The notes beneath the pieces were generated by a model. The model saw only the letters and a program-made list of their open reading frames with translations. It had not been told where the DNA came from and ran no database searches. A stretch of DNA of 64,000 nt from Ostrinia nubilalis (taxonomy: Eukaryota; Arthropoda; Insecta; Lepidoptera; Crambidae): contig NC_087093.1 in assembly GCF_963855985.1 (NCBI RefSeq), forward strand, positions 8,129,501 to 8,193,500, written 5' to 3'. Below are positions 45,853 through 57,110 of this stretch, piece after piece. Position 1 is the first letter of the stretch. Every line of letters starts with the position of its first letter. The position numbers were made by a program, and so were the translations under genes.

Positions 45853-48800
45853 ATGACGAGGATGGGGCGATGGCACGTGGCGCTGGCTGCGCTGGCGGTG
45901 CTCTCGGGCGCGCGAGTCGCCGGCGCCGCCGAGCAGATGCAGTCCCGCGCCGTCGACACCGGCGTCGACCTTCGCGTGCCTGAGGACCAGCCTGCCGGTA
46001 CCATCGTCGGCAGGATCCCGACAAAACCTGGCTTCACGTACCGATTCAATGAACCACCGAAAGAGTTCATCCTGGACCCGGTTTCTGGAGAAATCAGGAC
46101 TAATATGGTTCTAGACAGGGAAACCGTGGATCGTTATGCTTTTGTGGTGCTATCAAGTCAACCCACCTATCCAATCGAAGTAAGATTACGGGTAACGGAT
46201 GTGAATGACAACTATCCTGAATTTCCTGAACCGAGCATCGCTGTTGCCTTTTCCGAGAGCGCAGCCGCCGGGACTAAGTTGTTGCTCGATGCTGCAACTG
46301 ATGCAGATCTTGGAGAAAATGGTATCACCAACGATTACAGAATAATTGATGGAGATAACGAAGGAAAGTTTCGTTTGAATGTTACCGTTAATCCGAGTGG
46401 CCAAACATCTTATCTGCATTTAGAAACGACCGGAAAGCTGGATAGAGAAACAACTGATTTTTACATCCTAAACATATCAGCACGAGATGGTGGAAATCCA
46501 CCAAAATACGGGTACCTTCAAGTGAACGTTACTATTTTGGATGTGAACGATAATCCACCAATTTTTGACCAGAGTGACTTTTCAGTGTCTTTGAATGAAA
46601 GTGTCCCACCTGGAACAACTGTTTTGAAAGTGACGGCTACAGACAGTGATTTAGGTGATAATAGTAAAATAACTTATGAAGTGACCGACTCCGAGAAACA
46701 GTTCGCAGTGGATCCTGAATCTGGAGTGATTACGACAACCAAAAAATTGAATTGTCCTAAGTATTGTACTAATACGACATGTAATATGACTTGTGTATTG
46801 ACCGTGATAGCGAAAGATCATGGTGTGCCGCGTCAGGATGCACGGACCTACGTCACCGTCAATCTCATAGATGCCAACGACCACGATCCTGTTATTACTT
46901 TCACATACGTTCCTCCGACGGCGAATTTTGCTACAGTCGATGAAAATGCTAAAAATGGATCATTAGTAGCCGCTATTACTGTTACTGACTTGGATGCTGG
47001 ATTGAACGGTAAAACTAGTGTTAGCATTATATCAGGCAATGAACTGAACCATTTTCGCTTAGAAAACTCTTCCAGTGTGTACATAGTGCATGTAAATGGC
47101 GTTTTAGATAGAGAAGAAATAAGTAAATATAATTTAACAGTTGTTGCTAAAGATCAAGGCACGCCTTCTAGAACTTCTACCTCATATTTAGTTATTCATG
47201 TTAACGACGTTAATGACCATGAACCTGTCTTTGAAAAATCTGAGTATTCCGCAGTTTTAAGCGAGCTTGCCCCACCTGGAACCTATATTGCTAGCATTAC
47301 TGCTACTGACGAAGATACTGGCGTAAATGCAGAGATATTTTATGACTTTTATGATGGAAACCAACTGCAGTGGTTCACAATCGATCATTTGACAGGATTG
47401 GTCACTACAAAATCTATTTTAGATAGAGAAACTCAAGGGACAGTCGAATTAAATGTTTCAGCTAGAGATGGTGGGCCTAATCCAAAGTGGGCGTACACAA
47501 GATTGAAAGTAACGATATTAGATGAAAATGATAAGGCTCCTACATTTCCACAGTCTCAAATAAATACAACACTGCATGAAAATATAAAACCAATAAAGGA
47601 AATTATCATTTTGACTGCATCAGATAACGATCAAGGTACAAATGGTTCAGTATCTTATTACTTACCTTCCAGTATTGAAAGAAAATATCCTAACACGTTT
47701 ATTTTAGACCCGATTACTGGACAATTAAGTACAGTAATTGAATTAGACAGAGAAAGAATCCCCATGTATGAAATTCAAGTTTTAGCAAAGGACCAAGGAT
47801 TTCCACCTCAATCATCCACAGCCACTATTTTTCTAAAAGTATTGGATGTCAATGATAACTACCCAACATTTTATCCTCAACGATACATTGAAAGCATCAG
47901 TGATGATGTCCCTCCTGGTACAAACATCTTACAAATTAAAGCAATAGATTTAGATGAAGGAGATAATGCAAAAATAATGTACAAGCTTGAAAGTGGAGGT
48001 GATGGTTATTTTGATGTAGAACCATCTACTGGCCATGTAGTCCTACAAAAAAGCTTCCGTAAAGCTCCTTTAACTTCTTACACCTTAAGAGTTTCTTGTA
48101 AAGATAAAGGAAATAAAAAAGCACACGAAGATGCGATTGTAGAGATATTAAAATTATCACATCGCAAAAACATTGAGTTTGACGGATACAATGGGTATAA
48201 TTTTAAAATTCAGGAAGATGAGGGAACATCTAAACCAGATATTGGTCGTTTTGTGGGAAAAGTTACTGCCAAAATATCTAGTGATACACTGTCATACTAT
48301 ATTTTGGAGGGCGACCCCAAACATGTTTTCAAAATTGACAAGAAAAGTGGAATTATAACAACTGATGCAAATGTAGATCGTGAAGACAAAATGACTTATC
48401 GTTTGAAAATTCTAGCCAAAAGTGGAGTAACATTTGGATTTACAACTGTAAATATCTCAGTACTGGATGTAAATGATAATTATCCAATATTCATAGAAGA
48501 CAAAGATGAAATTCACATATCAGAAAATATGGCAGTCGGCCAAGAAGTATATTTTGCGAGAGCTATTGATCGCGATTCAGGATCTAATAGAACAATCTTT
48601 TATACTTTGAGTAGTCCTGATAATAGTTTTCGTATATCAGAGACAACAGGAGTAATTTATCTAAATAAACCAATTTCTGCTGAACCTGGTTATATCATAA
48701 ATATTGAAGTTACAGCCACTGATAATGGAAACCCTTCTCTATCGACAAAACACTCAATATCAGCAATTATTGATGACGTGAATGATCATACTCCTGTATT

Positions 48801-51003
48801 CGATCACACTTCTTATGAAACGTCGTTGTTGGAGTCAACACTTGTGAATACGAGATTTTTTGGCATCGCTGCTTCTGATGCCGATTTGGGTGATAACGGA
48901 AAAATATCTTATTCAATAGTGGAAGGAAACACTGATGGAAAATTCGGAGTGTTTCCCGATGGATTCCTGTATGTAAAGAGCCCACTGGATAGAGAAGAAA
49001 AGGATTACTATTCTTTGACATTAGTTGCGTCTGACCATGGAGTGCCACCAAGATCGTCTCAAGTTCCTGTTGTTATACATGTTTTAGATGAAAATGATAA
49101 CAGTCCTCAATTTACTAACACTACATTTATTTTTAAAATAAAAGAAAATGAACCACCAGATACATTCGTTGGAAAATTGACAGCAACAGATAGAGACATT
49201 GGTCGTAACGCTGAGTTAACATTTAGTTTACCTATTGCCCAAAATGATTTTAGAATAGACTCAAGGAATGGTTTTATAAAAACTTTGAAATCTTTTGACA
49301 GAGAGAGCTTGGCACATACTACTGGTCAGAACTATATTACATTGACAGTTACTGTGAGTGACAATGGCAAAGTAAAGCTGTCTGATTCAGTGAGAGTAAC
49401 AATTTATATTACAGATGTTAATGATAACGCACCGATTTTTACACGAACACCATACAAAGTAGAAGTGTCTGAAGGCGCTGCTGTGGGTGCATCTATTGTG
49501 AGGGTATACTCAACAGACGCAGATGAAGGACTGAATGGTGATATTTACTACAAACTGATAAGTGGTGATAACATGGGTCAATTTTCACTGGATGAAGCGA
49601 CAGGCCAGCTTTTGATTGCTAAACATTTGGACCGCGAGACAGTCGATCATTATGAATTGACTGTTTTAGCCCATGACTCTGGCCAGACAGTAAGGCTCTC
49701 TGCTACCACAACCATTACTATTGATGTCTTGGATGAAAATGATAACGCACCTATTTTTACACAAACACAAATGAATGTTTCGGTTTTAGAAACAGAACCT
49801 GTAAATAAAAAGATTATCCAATTCCATGCAACTGATGCTGATTTAGGTGTAAATAGTGAGTTGCAGTTTTCAATAACATCAGGGAATAGAAAGGAAGCAT
49901 TTTTCATCGACAGTTACTCAGGAGAATTATTTTTACACAAACAGTTAGATTACGAGGATTTGACATCATATTTGCTGGTAATTACTGCAACGGATAATGG
50001 AAACCCAAGTTTGTATTCAAGCATATCTTTTACTGTGAATGTGATAGATGCAAACGATAATGCACCAGTATTTACTAATACAGCAATAGTGCGCCAGATC
50101 AGAGAAGGTATTCCCAAACATACACCGATAGTAACTGTAACTGCAGAAGATCCTGACTCTGGTTTGAATGGGAAGGTATATTATTCTATCACAAAGCAAG
50201 ACCCTAATGATAACAAACGACATTTTGCTATAAATAACGTGACAGGTGTGATACATACTTTGCTGCCTATAGATAGAGAAAGCATTGATACATTCAGAAT
50301 AACTGTCGTTGCGTATGATAGAGCTGAACCACCTTCAGCCAGATTGTCAGCTGAGAAATTAGTGACAGTAATAGTAGAAGATATAAACGACAATGCACCA
50401 ATATTTGTATCCATGAACGCCGCAGTAATAGGCTCAGATCGTATGGGCAGAAGTATGGGTAGAGGAATATTCATAATGAATGTTTTGGCTAGAGATCTAG
50501 ACTCTGGAACGAATGGTTTGGTCACTTACAAACTTATTCATGGTGGAAGTGATTTGTTTGACTTGCATAGAAGTAACGGTGCTTTGACGCTGCGGTATCC
50601 CCCGTCTGTGCCTGAGGCTAGGTGGAACCTGGTCATAAAAGCTACGGATGAAGCGGTGTTAAGTGAACAAAGAAGTACAGAGACGTATCTCAGTGTTATT
50701 ATGGGTGGAACGGATTTGCAAGGTGTTACCTGGACGAATGCAAGATCCGTTTCAGTGGCCGAGAATGAGCCGGCTGGCACCGCAGTGTTGAACTTGACCA
50801 ATAACTATAAATCTGGATTAGAATATTACATAGTGAATGTGACTGGTGAAGGTAGACAAGTGGACAGGTTATTCGATATCGATTCGTCGTTAGGGATTTT
50901 ATCAACAGCAGTGTCCTTGGATCGCGAGACAGGAGTTGACCGATACGAGGTGGAGATCTGCGCCGTGTCATCGGGGACCCCACTGAAAACCACAACAACT
51001 AAG
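45853..51003 (+). CDS. ds: Dachsous protocadherin, first coding exon (about 16 cadherin repeats), 3' exons off window
   Basis: Giant atypical cadherin that binds Fat between neighbouring cells and controls planar polarity and Hippo-dependent growth. One exon of 1,717 codons starts at ATG 45853 (a second in-frame Met is at codon 4) and ends at a GTATGT donor at 51004. Residues 1 to about 25 are a signal peptide (WHVALAALAVLSGARVAGA). Cadherin repeats follow, with calcium-binding linkers DVNDNYPEF (about 116), DVNDNPPIF (229), DANDHDP (340), DVNDHEP (453), DENDKAP (557), DVNDNYPTF (666), DVNDNYPIF (873), DVNDHTP (976), DENDNSPQF (1080), DVNDNAPIF (1191), DENDNAPIF (1295), DANDNAPVF (1401) and DINDNAPIF (1514). 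Repeats 7 and 15 have degenerate linkers, and repeat 16 is cut by the donor. Blocks such as PEFPEPSIAVAFSES, VFEKSEYSAVLSELAPPG and SARDGGPNPKWAYT match Drosophila Ds rather than Fat. The remaining repeats, membrane segment and cytoplasmic tail must lie beyond position 64000. Confidence 0.95.
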
Positions 51004-51044
51004 GTATGTTAGAGGTTTACACCATGGTTTATTTTATTCCTAGT

Positions 51045-51165
51045 ATAAGGCCGGGTTGCAACATCCTAATTTAACTTTAAAAAACGTTAAAAATCTGTCA
51101 AACTCCATACAAAAAGCACCGGTTATCGTTATAGTTAACGTTAAAGTGATGGTTCAACTCATCCT
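51045..51165. mobile_element. Possible degenerate MITE
   Basis: GGCCGGGTTGCAACATCCTA followed by TTAACTTTAA / GTTAACGTTAAAGTGATGG resembles the common Lepidopteran GGTTGCACCA-type MITE with inverted TTAACTTTAA words. The ends are imperfect and no target duplication is fixed. Confidence 0.4.
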
Positions 51166-53077
51166 AATTATTGCAGCCTATAGGTGCATTATTTTTTAAA
51201 CTTATATCTGTCTCTAAGATCAGAGAAGTCTGTTTTATTTAAAAGTGAGGTCACATTTTTTTGCATGTTATAATGATTAGAAAGATCGATTGAGTAGTCA
51301 AATAAAATGACTGTACCAATGCTGCCCACACTTAGCAATTCCAAGCGGACAATCCAATTAACTTTGCACAATCGTCGGTAGAAGACAAAACATCGGCACC
51401 GTACTGTTGTTAAAATAAAAATAAATTCAAACGAATGCTCGTTAGTGTATGTCGGCTGGTGCAGTCTAATCGGGGGCTCTAAATTACGATAAGTCGCTTC
51501 TCGCGAACGATATCTCAACACTCGCTCTCAAAGCTTCTAAAGATTATGTACATGAAACATGACTTTTGTTTGTAACACATTCACCGGGTTAATTAGTTGT
51601 ATTTTTGTTTGGTTATTGAAATTTTATGTAATGCAAAAATAATGAATCAGTTCACATATTCTTCGAAAAATTTGACAGTGAAGATTTCATCGACACTGTA
51701 TTTGACTCCGAGTAACCTTAGGCCATACAACCCAAAAACCATTTGGAGCGCGGCTCTAAACGCAATTTTCTTATGTGTCTGACAAAAAATAACAAAACTA
51801 CTTAAAACTGGTCGCTTGCTCGTAAAAGATCTCGTCACATTACCATTACGATACTGTCACTCACCTCTTGACGTATAAATGTTGAACTTGAGAGCGAGGG
51901 TCTGACTAAGAAGCAAGAATGTAAACTGCTGTCGCTTGGTCAATTTCATTGTCATTCCCACTTTTATTATTTAGAATCAAAGCATTTCGAGAAAAAATAA
52001 ATAGATATGATAATAAACTTTTTCTTAGAATTAGATTATTTTTCATGTTATTTTTTTTCATTTTTAAAAAAATAAGAATTTGCACAGGCATGACGAGCTT
52101 TTAATAAGAAAAAAAGTAAGGTCAAATATTTTTGTGCGATAAGTTCAGCTGTCAGATTGCAGATTTAATATTGTCGCGCATCATCTCTACTGATCTAGGC
52201 GAACTGACTCTAACAAGTCAAATGCAGGTTTCGTTTAATCGCATCGCCACATTTCCTTGTTTACCAGTGAGCTAAGAAAATTCCAACTTCAGTGTAGGTA
52301 CTTATCGAATATTTTTATAATACATGCAAGCTTTTGATCATCATCCACGTCACGAAATTACGACCTCTGGGTTATTGTGTGTATACGAGAGTCGTAACAT
52401 TGCACAAATTATGAAGTTTGACACCACCGTTATCTTTAACTACCGCCCGAGCCAACCACTCGCTCGTTGCCAGAGCTTTAAAAGCGAGACAAATAATAAA
52501 AGCCAGTATTAAAACTCGAAACTCGCTTATTTAAATACATGAATCGAATATCTTATTTAAACTGCGAAAGGCGATTGGCCTGGGCAAGTGAGAAATGTCA
52601 CATTTACTACTTAATATTTTTTCATAAAACAGTTCGTATTAAACAGCTTTGGGAATTTTACGGTAAAAGGAATGCTGACCAGCTCATCGATTTGCATTTA
52701 GGATATCTTTATATGCGACTGGTTTAATTTTGATCATCATTATTGACATAACGAGCTCTAAATATCCCTTTTTTCATTCATGATAATTGGAAATAGCCTA
52801 GTTATTCAATGCTGTTCCTTATTTTTCTGTGATGTAAGATTCCAAATAGTGTTTTAGTTGAAACTGTTTTAGTTAACAGCATAACCAACTAACAGCATGT
52901 ACCTACTTGTAAATTTCCGCTCATAAAATTATTTTAAACATGAAATAAAAATAACATATTAATTTAATTTTCATTCACTTATGTTATCAATTCAGAGAAT
53001 ATTATCTTTCCGCTATTTATTACAGTGATGTTGAAAAACTTACGCACTTACAGAACGAATTTATTACTTGTACTTAT
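51166..53077. other. Intronic sequence, no feature recognised
   Basis: AT-rich intronic DNA of dachsous. Open frames in it are short and without domain or splice support. Confidence 0.4.
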
Positions 53078-53462
53078 AGCCTGACCAGGAACATAAAAAC
53101 CCTCGCCATGTTGCGGAAAACTAATGGTACTAATTTCTTTTAATGGCAACAGTAACTGAAAACTTCATTGACATGTCACCTTGCATGTCAGTCTATTGCT
53201 GTCAAAGTGTAAACAAACTTTATTTTAAATGTACGCAACTGATTTTGTGAATTAAATTGCTAAAATCTTTTTATAGTCGTGAAAGAAAAGTGGTTCACAA
53301 TGTGTTAAAGTATTTGACGAAGAGAAATACTAAGGGTTCGGACAATATTTTCATTGAATAATGTTTCCGACAAAGGTTGTCAAATTGACTGACATGTGTA
53401 TCGTATAGTACAGTCCACTATGAAAATTAGCTGTGGTTTGTTTCAACTAACTATATATCATT
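53078..53462 (-). mobile_element. Half copy (inverted) of the 745-bp TIR transposon
   Basis: Starts AGCCTGACCAGGAACATAAA and is the reverse complement of the right half of the full copy (53850-54234). The other half is absent; the junction is near CAACTAACTATATATC at 53445-53460. It also retains the Harbinger target, empty, at 53331-53333 (TAA on this strand). Confidence 0.8.
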
Positions 53463-53489
53463 TTTTCACAGACAATAAATAACATTTAT

Positions 53490-54234
53490 AGCCTGACCAG
53501 GAACATAAAAACCCTGGCATAGAGGCGCGTCAATTGCATTTGATAGTGCAACACTGAGTACAGTCGTACCTGTGTTAAATTAATAGGCTAACTTTATGTA
53601 TCAGGATTCAGGATTACGGGCTAATTTGATATTTTCATAAATTAACGAAAAAATATTATTATAGGTAACCTGGTTTAAATAAATTAAATGAAACCATCAA
53701 TCGAGTTAGTAGGATTTATTTTATTATTCATCAATAATCAAATTCAGAACTTGAATATTCAACTGCAATGTCTGCTCATGAACGCTTCAAACTCGGTACC
53801 TACTTCTTTCCCAATTCCATAAAATTCAACACTTAGAAAGTGACAAAAAACTTTAAAATGGGTAGTTGAAACAAACCACAGCTAATTTTCATAGTGGACT
53901 GTACTATACGATAAACATGTCAGTCAATTTGACAACCTTTGTCGAAAACATTATTCAATGAAAATATTGTCCGAACCCTTAGTATTTCTCTTCGACAAAT
54001 ACTTTAACACATTGTGAACCACTTTTCTTTCACGACTATAAAAAGATTTTAGCAATTTAATTCACAAAATCAATTGCGCACATTTAAAATAAAGTTTGTT
54101 TATACTTTGACAGCATTAGACTGACATGCAAGGTGACATGTCAATGAAGTTTTCAGTTACTGTTGCCATTAAAAGAAATTAGTACCATTAGTTTTCCGCA
54201 ACATGGCGAGGGTTTTTATGTTCCTGGTCAGGCT
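53490..54234 (+). mobile_element. Complete 745-bp TIR transposon, empty Harbinger target
   Basis: Both 26-bp inverted ends are present (AGCCTGACCAGG ... CCTGGTCAGGCT). Colinear with 4019-8712 but without the 3,952-bp Harbinger; the single TTA target is at 53979-53981 (GAACCCTTAGTATTTC). No coding capacity. Confidence 0.88.
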
Positions 54235-54324
54235 ATAATAGGTATACGCTCATGTCGATCATTCGGAAATATTATATTTTTAATTATAAGCTCACCTCTT
54301 ATAAATTTTAAAAGCTTAATGTCT

Positions 54325-54423
54325 GTTTTTACCATCAATATCTAATTTTTAAGTGACCCCTATGGTAACAGGAAATTTGTTTACATAGGGGTCACTTAAA
54401 AATTAGGGATTGATGGTGAAAAC
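54325..54423. repeat. Hairpin MITE-like palindrome, 40-bp arms
   Basis: The arms 54325-54364 and 54384-54423 pair with a few mismatches around a 19-bp loop (core AAGTGACCCCTATG / CATAGGGGTCACTT). No clear target duplication. Confidence 0.8.
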
Positions 54424-55040
54424 GGGCATAATTCCTATAATTTTTAGAATTCAGCTTATATTTTAAAGATACATCTGTGACTTGATATTTTAAAAGTAAA
54501 ATAAATGCTTGTGATATTATAAAAAGGTAATAAGATAAAAAGAATAGAAAACTAATAAAAATCTTGAATCATCCACATTCAATAAATTGGATCTGTTGTT
54601 TTCTTTCAGACCCACGTGTCCACAGGGCTTTACGTTATGAAAGTTGTTTATGATCATAGTTCTAATTACAGTTGACCTACGATTTTGGATCGGAAGAGTG
54701 TGCATAAGAATTAGGGTTTGTACCCGGGTAATCCCGGAACCAAAAGAACCGGGAAAACCCGGGTTTTTTCGACAGCTTAAAAACCGGGTTTTAAAAATTC
54801 AAAACCCGGTTCTTTCGGTACTTTCGGGTTTTGCATATTTATCTAAAAATCTGTTATAGGTATTAGGCATGAGTCGTAACAAGAACATTGCGAACGTATA
54901 GAGAACCCAAAGATATCAGATTAGCTACTAATAAAGATTACCTACTTATTGGTTTTGTATTTTGTTTTTTTTTTATGAGATAATGTAAATATTTTAAGCA
55001 TTTTTCTTACACTTTTTTTAAATCACTGGCATATTTTTGT

Positions 55041-56178
55041 TTGCGCTTACGCTGCGACAGGTTATAAAGAAGATTGACGAGTATAACTTGCCACTATGCT
55101 TGGCGTTCGTAGACTATGAGAAGGTCTTCAATTCGTTCGGGTCTTGGGCAGTGCTTACAGTCTCTTCAGCGGTGCCGTATTGACTATCGGTATATCGAGG
55201 TGCTGAAGTGCTTGTACAAAAACGCCACCATGTCGGTCCGAGTACAGGAGCAGAGCACGAGGACGATTCCACTGCAGTGAGGCGTTAGGCAGGGAGATGT
55301 TATATCTCCTAAACTGTTCACCACTGCATTGGAAGACGCTTTCAAACTCCTTGAATGGAAAGGATTCGGCATAAACATTAATGGCGAGTACATCACTCAC
55401 CTTCGGTTTGCCCACGATACTGATTGTGGTCATGGCAGAATCGTTGTAAGATCTTGGCACAATGCTCAAAGACCTTAATCGAGTTTCCTAACAGGTAGGC
55501 CTGAGGATGAATATGGACAAAACAAAGCTTATGTCCAATGTCCATGTTGCGCCCTACCCAGTTTCGGTTGGGAGCTCAATCCTCGAGATAGTTGACGATC
55601 CAGCTAGGTAGGTCCAATTTCGAAAAGGGAGTCAATCGTCGAATCCAACTCGGCTAGGCAGCGTTCGGGAAACTACGCAACATCTTTTCATCCAAAATAC
55701 CTCAGTGCCTGAGGACGAAAGGAGTGATGATTTATGGCTCGGAAACGTGGCCTCTCACTATAGGCCTTATACAGAAGCTCAAAGTTGCACAGCGTGCTAT
55801 GGAGAGGGCTATGCTCGGTGTTTCTTTACGAGATCGAATCAGAAATGAGGAGATCCGTAAATGAACTAAAGTAGCGACTTTAGTTCATTTACGGATCTCC
55901 TCATTTCTATGTCAGCGGATTCAGAGGACATAACCCGACGCGGACGCAGAACTGACGGCCGATGGGGCAGGAAGGTCCTGGAATGGAGGCCGCGTACCGG
56001 AAAACGCAGCGTGGAACGTCCACCCACAAGGTGGACCGACGACATCATAAAGGTAGCAGGGAAGCGCTGGACGCAGGCCGCTACCAATCGATCAACATGG
56101 AAAGCATTGGGGGAGGTTTATGTTCAGCAGTGGACGTCCTATCCTATGGTTTAAAATTAAATGATGATGATGATGATG
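55041..56178 (+). pseudogene. 5'-truncated, mutated RTE-type LINE (reverse transcriptase fragment), 10-bp TSD
   Basis: Encodes in broken frames the C-terminal reverse transcriptase part. LPLCLAFVDYEKVFNS is followed by YRYIEVLKCLYKNATMSVRV, a region matching the QGDVISPKLFT block, LRFAHDT where the catalytic F-A-D-D should be, MNMDKTKLMSN, and a tail with PPTRWTDDIIKVAGKRW and a (GAT)n end. It is flanked by ATATTTTTGT at 55031-55040 and 56179-56188. Stops, a frameshift near 55170 and loss of the catalytic D-D pair make it dead. It contains a palindromic rearrangement at 55841-55908. Not a host gene. Confidence 0.88.
55841..55908. repeat. Perfect 32-bp inverted repeat with 4-bp loop inside the LINE
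   Basis: The arm 55841-55872 (AGAAATGAGGAGATCCGTAA...) and its exact complement 55877-55908 flank AGCG. The LINE reading frame is normal up to this point and resumes after it with part of the expected sequence missing. Confidence 0.92.
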
Positions 56179-56562
56179 ATATTTTTGTGTGAGAGTTGGC
56201 AACACTCCTTCTCCTTTATTTGCTTTGCATCTGACAGTCAATATATAAATAGTCAAATATATCGATAAGTTGGATGAAAAAGACTCGATTGTGGTACCTC
56301 AATTGAAAACTAATTATTTTACTTTTTATTTTATTTTTGGGAGTAGAATTTAGTAAAAATAGAAAAATATTGTAAATCATGTTTGTTGATTATTCCTAGT
56401 CTATTCAAATAAGTGTTATTTCAATAAAAAAACATAATCAAAATATTGTTTTTTTGGAACCGAAAGAACCGAAAAAACCGGGGCTCCCGGTTCTTATGAC
56501 CGCCAGACCCGAAAAACCCGGTTCCTCAAACCAGAACCGATTCTGCATTCCCTAATAAGAAT

Positions 56563-57110
56563 GTCGCCCATAACCCGCCTATAGTTTCTCTCAATGGCGC
56601 ACACTTTTTGCGGCCGGAGACGCGTTTCCGGAAAAAGTGAGGGCCATTTTAATTGTGGACGCACTGAACCTTCGATTCTGCCATAAAAGTCATCGGATTG
56701 TGTGGAAGGGGACGATTTAAGGCCAGAAGGGGGAGGGGGGTGAGCTATCAACCGACACCAAAAGCGCATTAGGACGCCGGGCAGCATTCCCGGACTGATT
56801 TATGCAACTTGCACCCGCCGGCACGGCCATCGACACTCTCCTAATGAACGCACAACTTACGCTATACTGTGAAATGGGTTTCATTATTTCACGGCAATGC
56901 TAATAGTCCTATTATGTCTTTCGAGTGTCCATGCGGTGCGTTTAGTCCTCAATTAGCGTAATAACTTCTTTCTTCCTTTATATATATCAGGAAAGGGAAT
57001 CGCGCTATTTTTCACTGAATCCACGCCGGGGGCTATCCATGTTGTCTAGAACGGCGCGATCGGATCAATAGTCACTTCGTAATGCGTTTATGAATGTAAA
57101 GAAATTACAG
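56563..57110. promoter_or_regulatory. Candidate intronic regulatory block
   Basis: GC-balanced, apparently single-copy sequence within a repeat-rich AT-rich intron, with no coding frame of note. It contains factor-site-like words such as GCCATAAAA, TTTATGCAAC and TTTAATTG. The function is inferred only from composition and setting in the first intron of a developmental gene. Confidence 0.3.

Larger units (their letters stand above)
54712..56554. mobile_element. Non-autonomous hAT element with 8-bp TSD, carrying a nested LINE
   Basis: Ends TAGGGTTTGTACCCGGG and ...GATTCTGCATTCCCTA form hAT-type inverted ends. The perfect 8-bp duplication ATAAGAAT flanks them at 54704-54711 and 56555-56562. 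Both subterminal regions are packed with CCGGTT/AACCCGG words (54720-54840, 56460-56535). No transposase is left. A truncated LINE (55041-56178) sits in the middle, so the hAT element is the older insertion. Confidence 0.9.

Noticed and set aside
46186..50998. Minus-strand and shifted open frames under the cadherin exon
   Set aside because: All are shadows of the 1,717-codon Dachsous frame.
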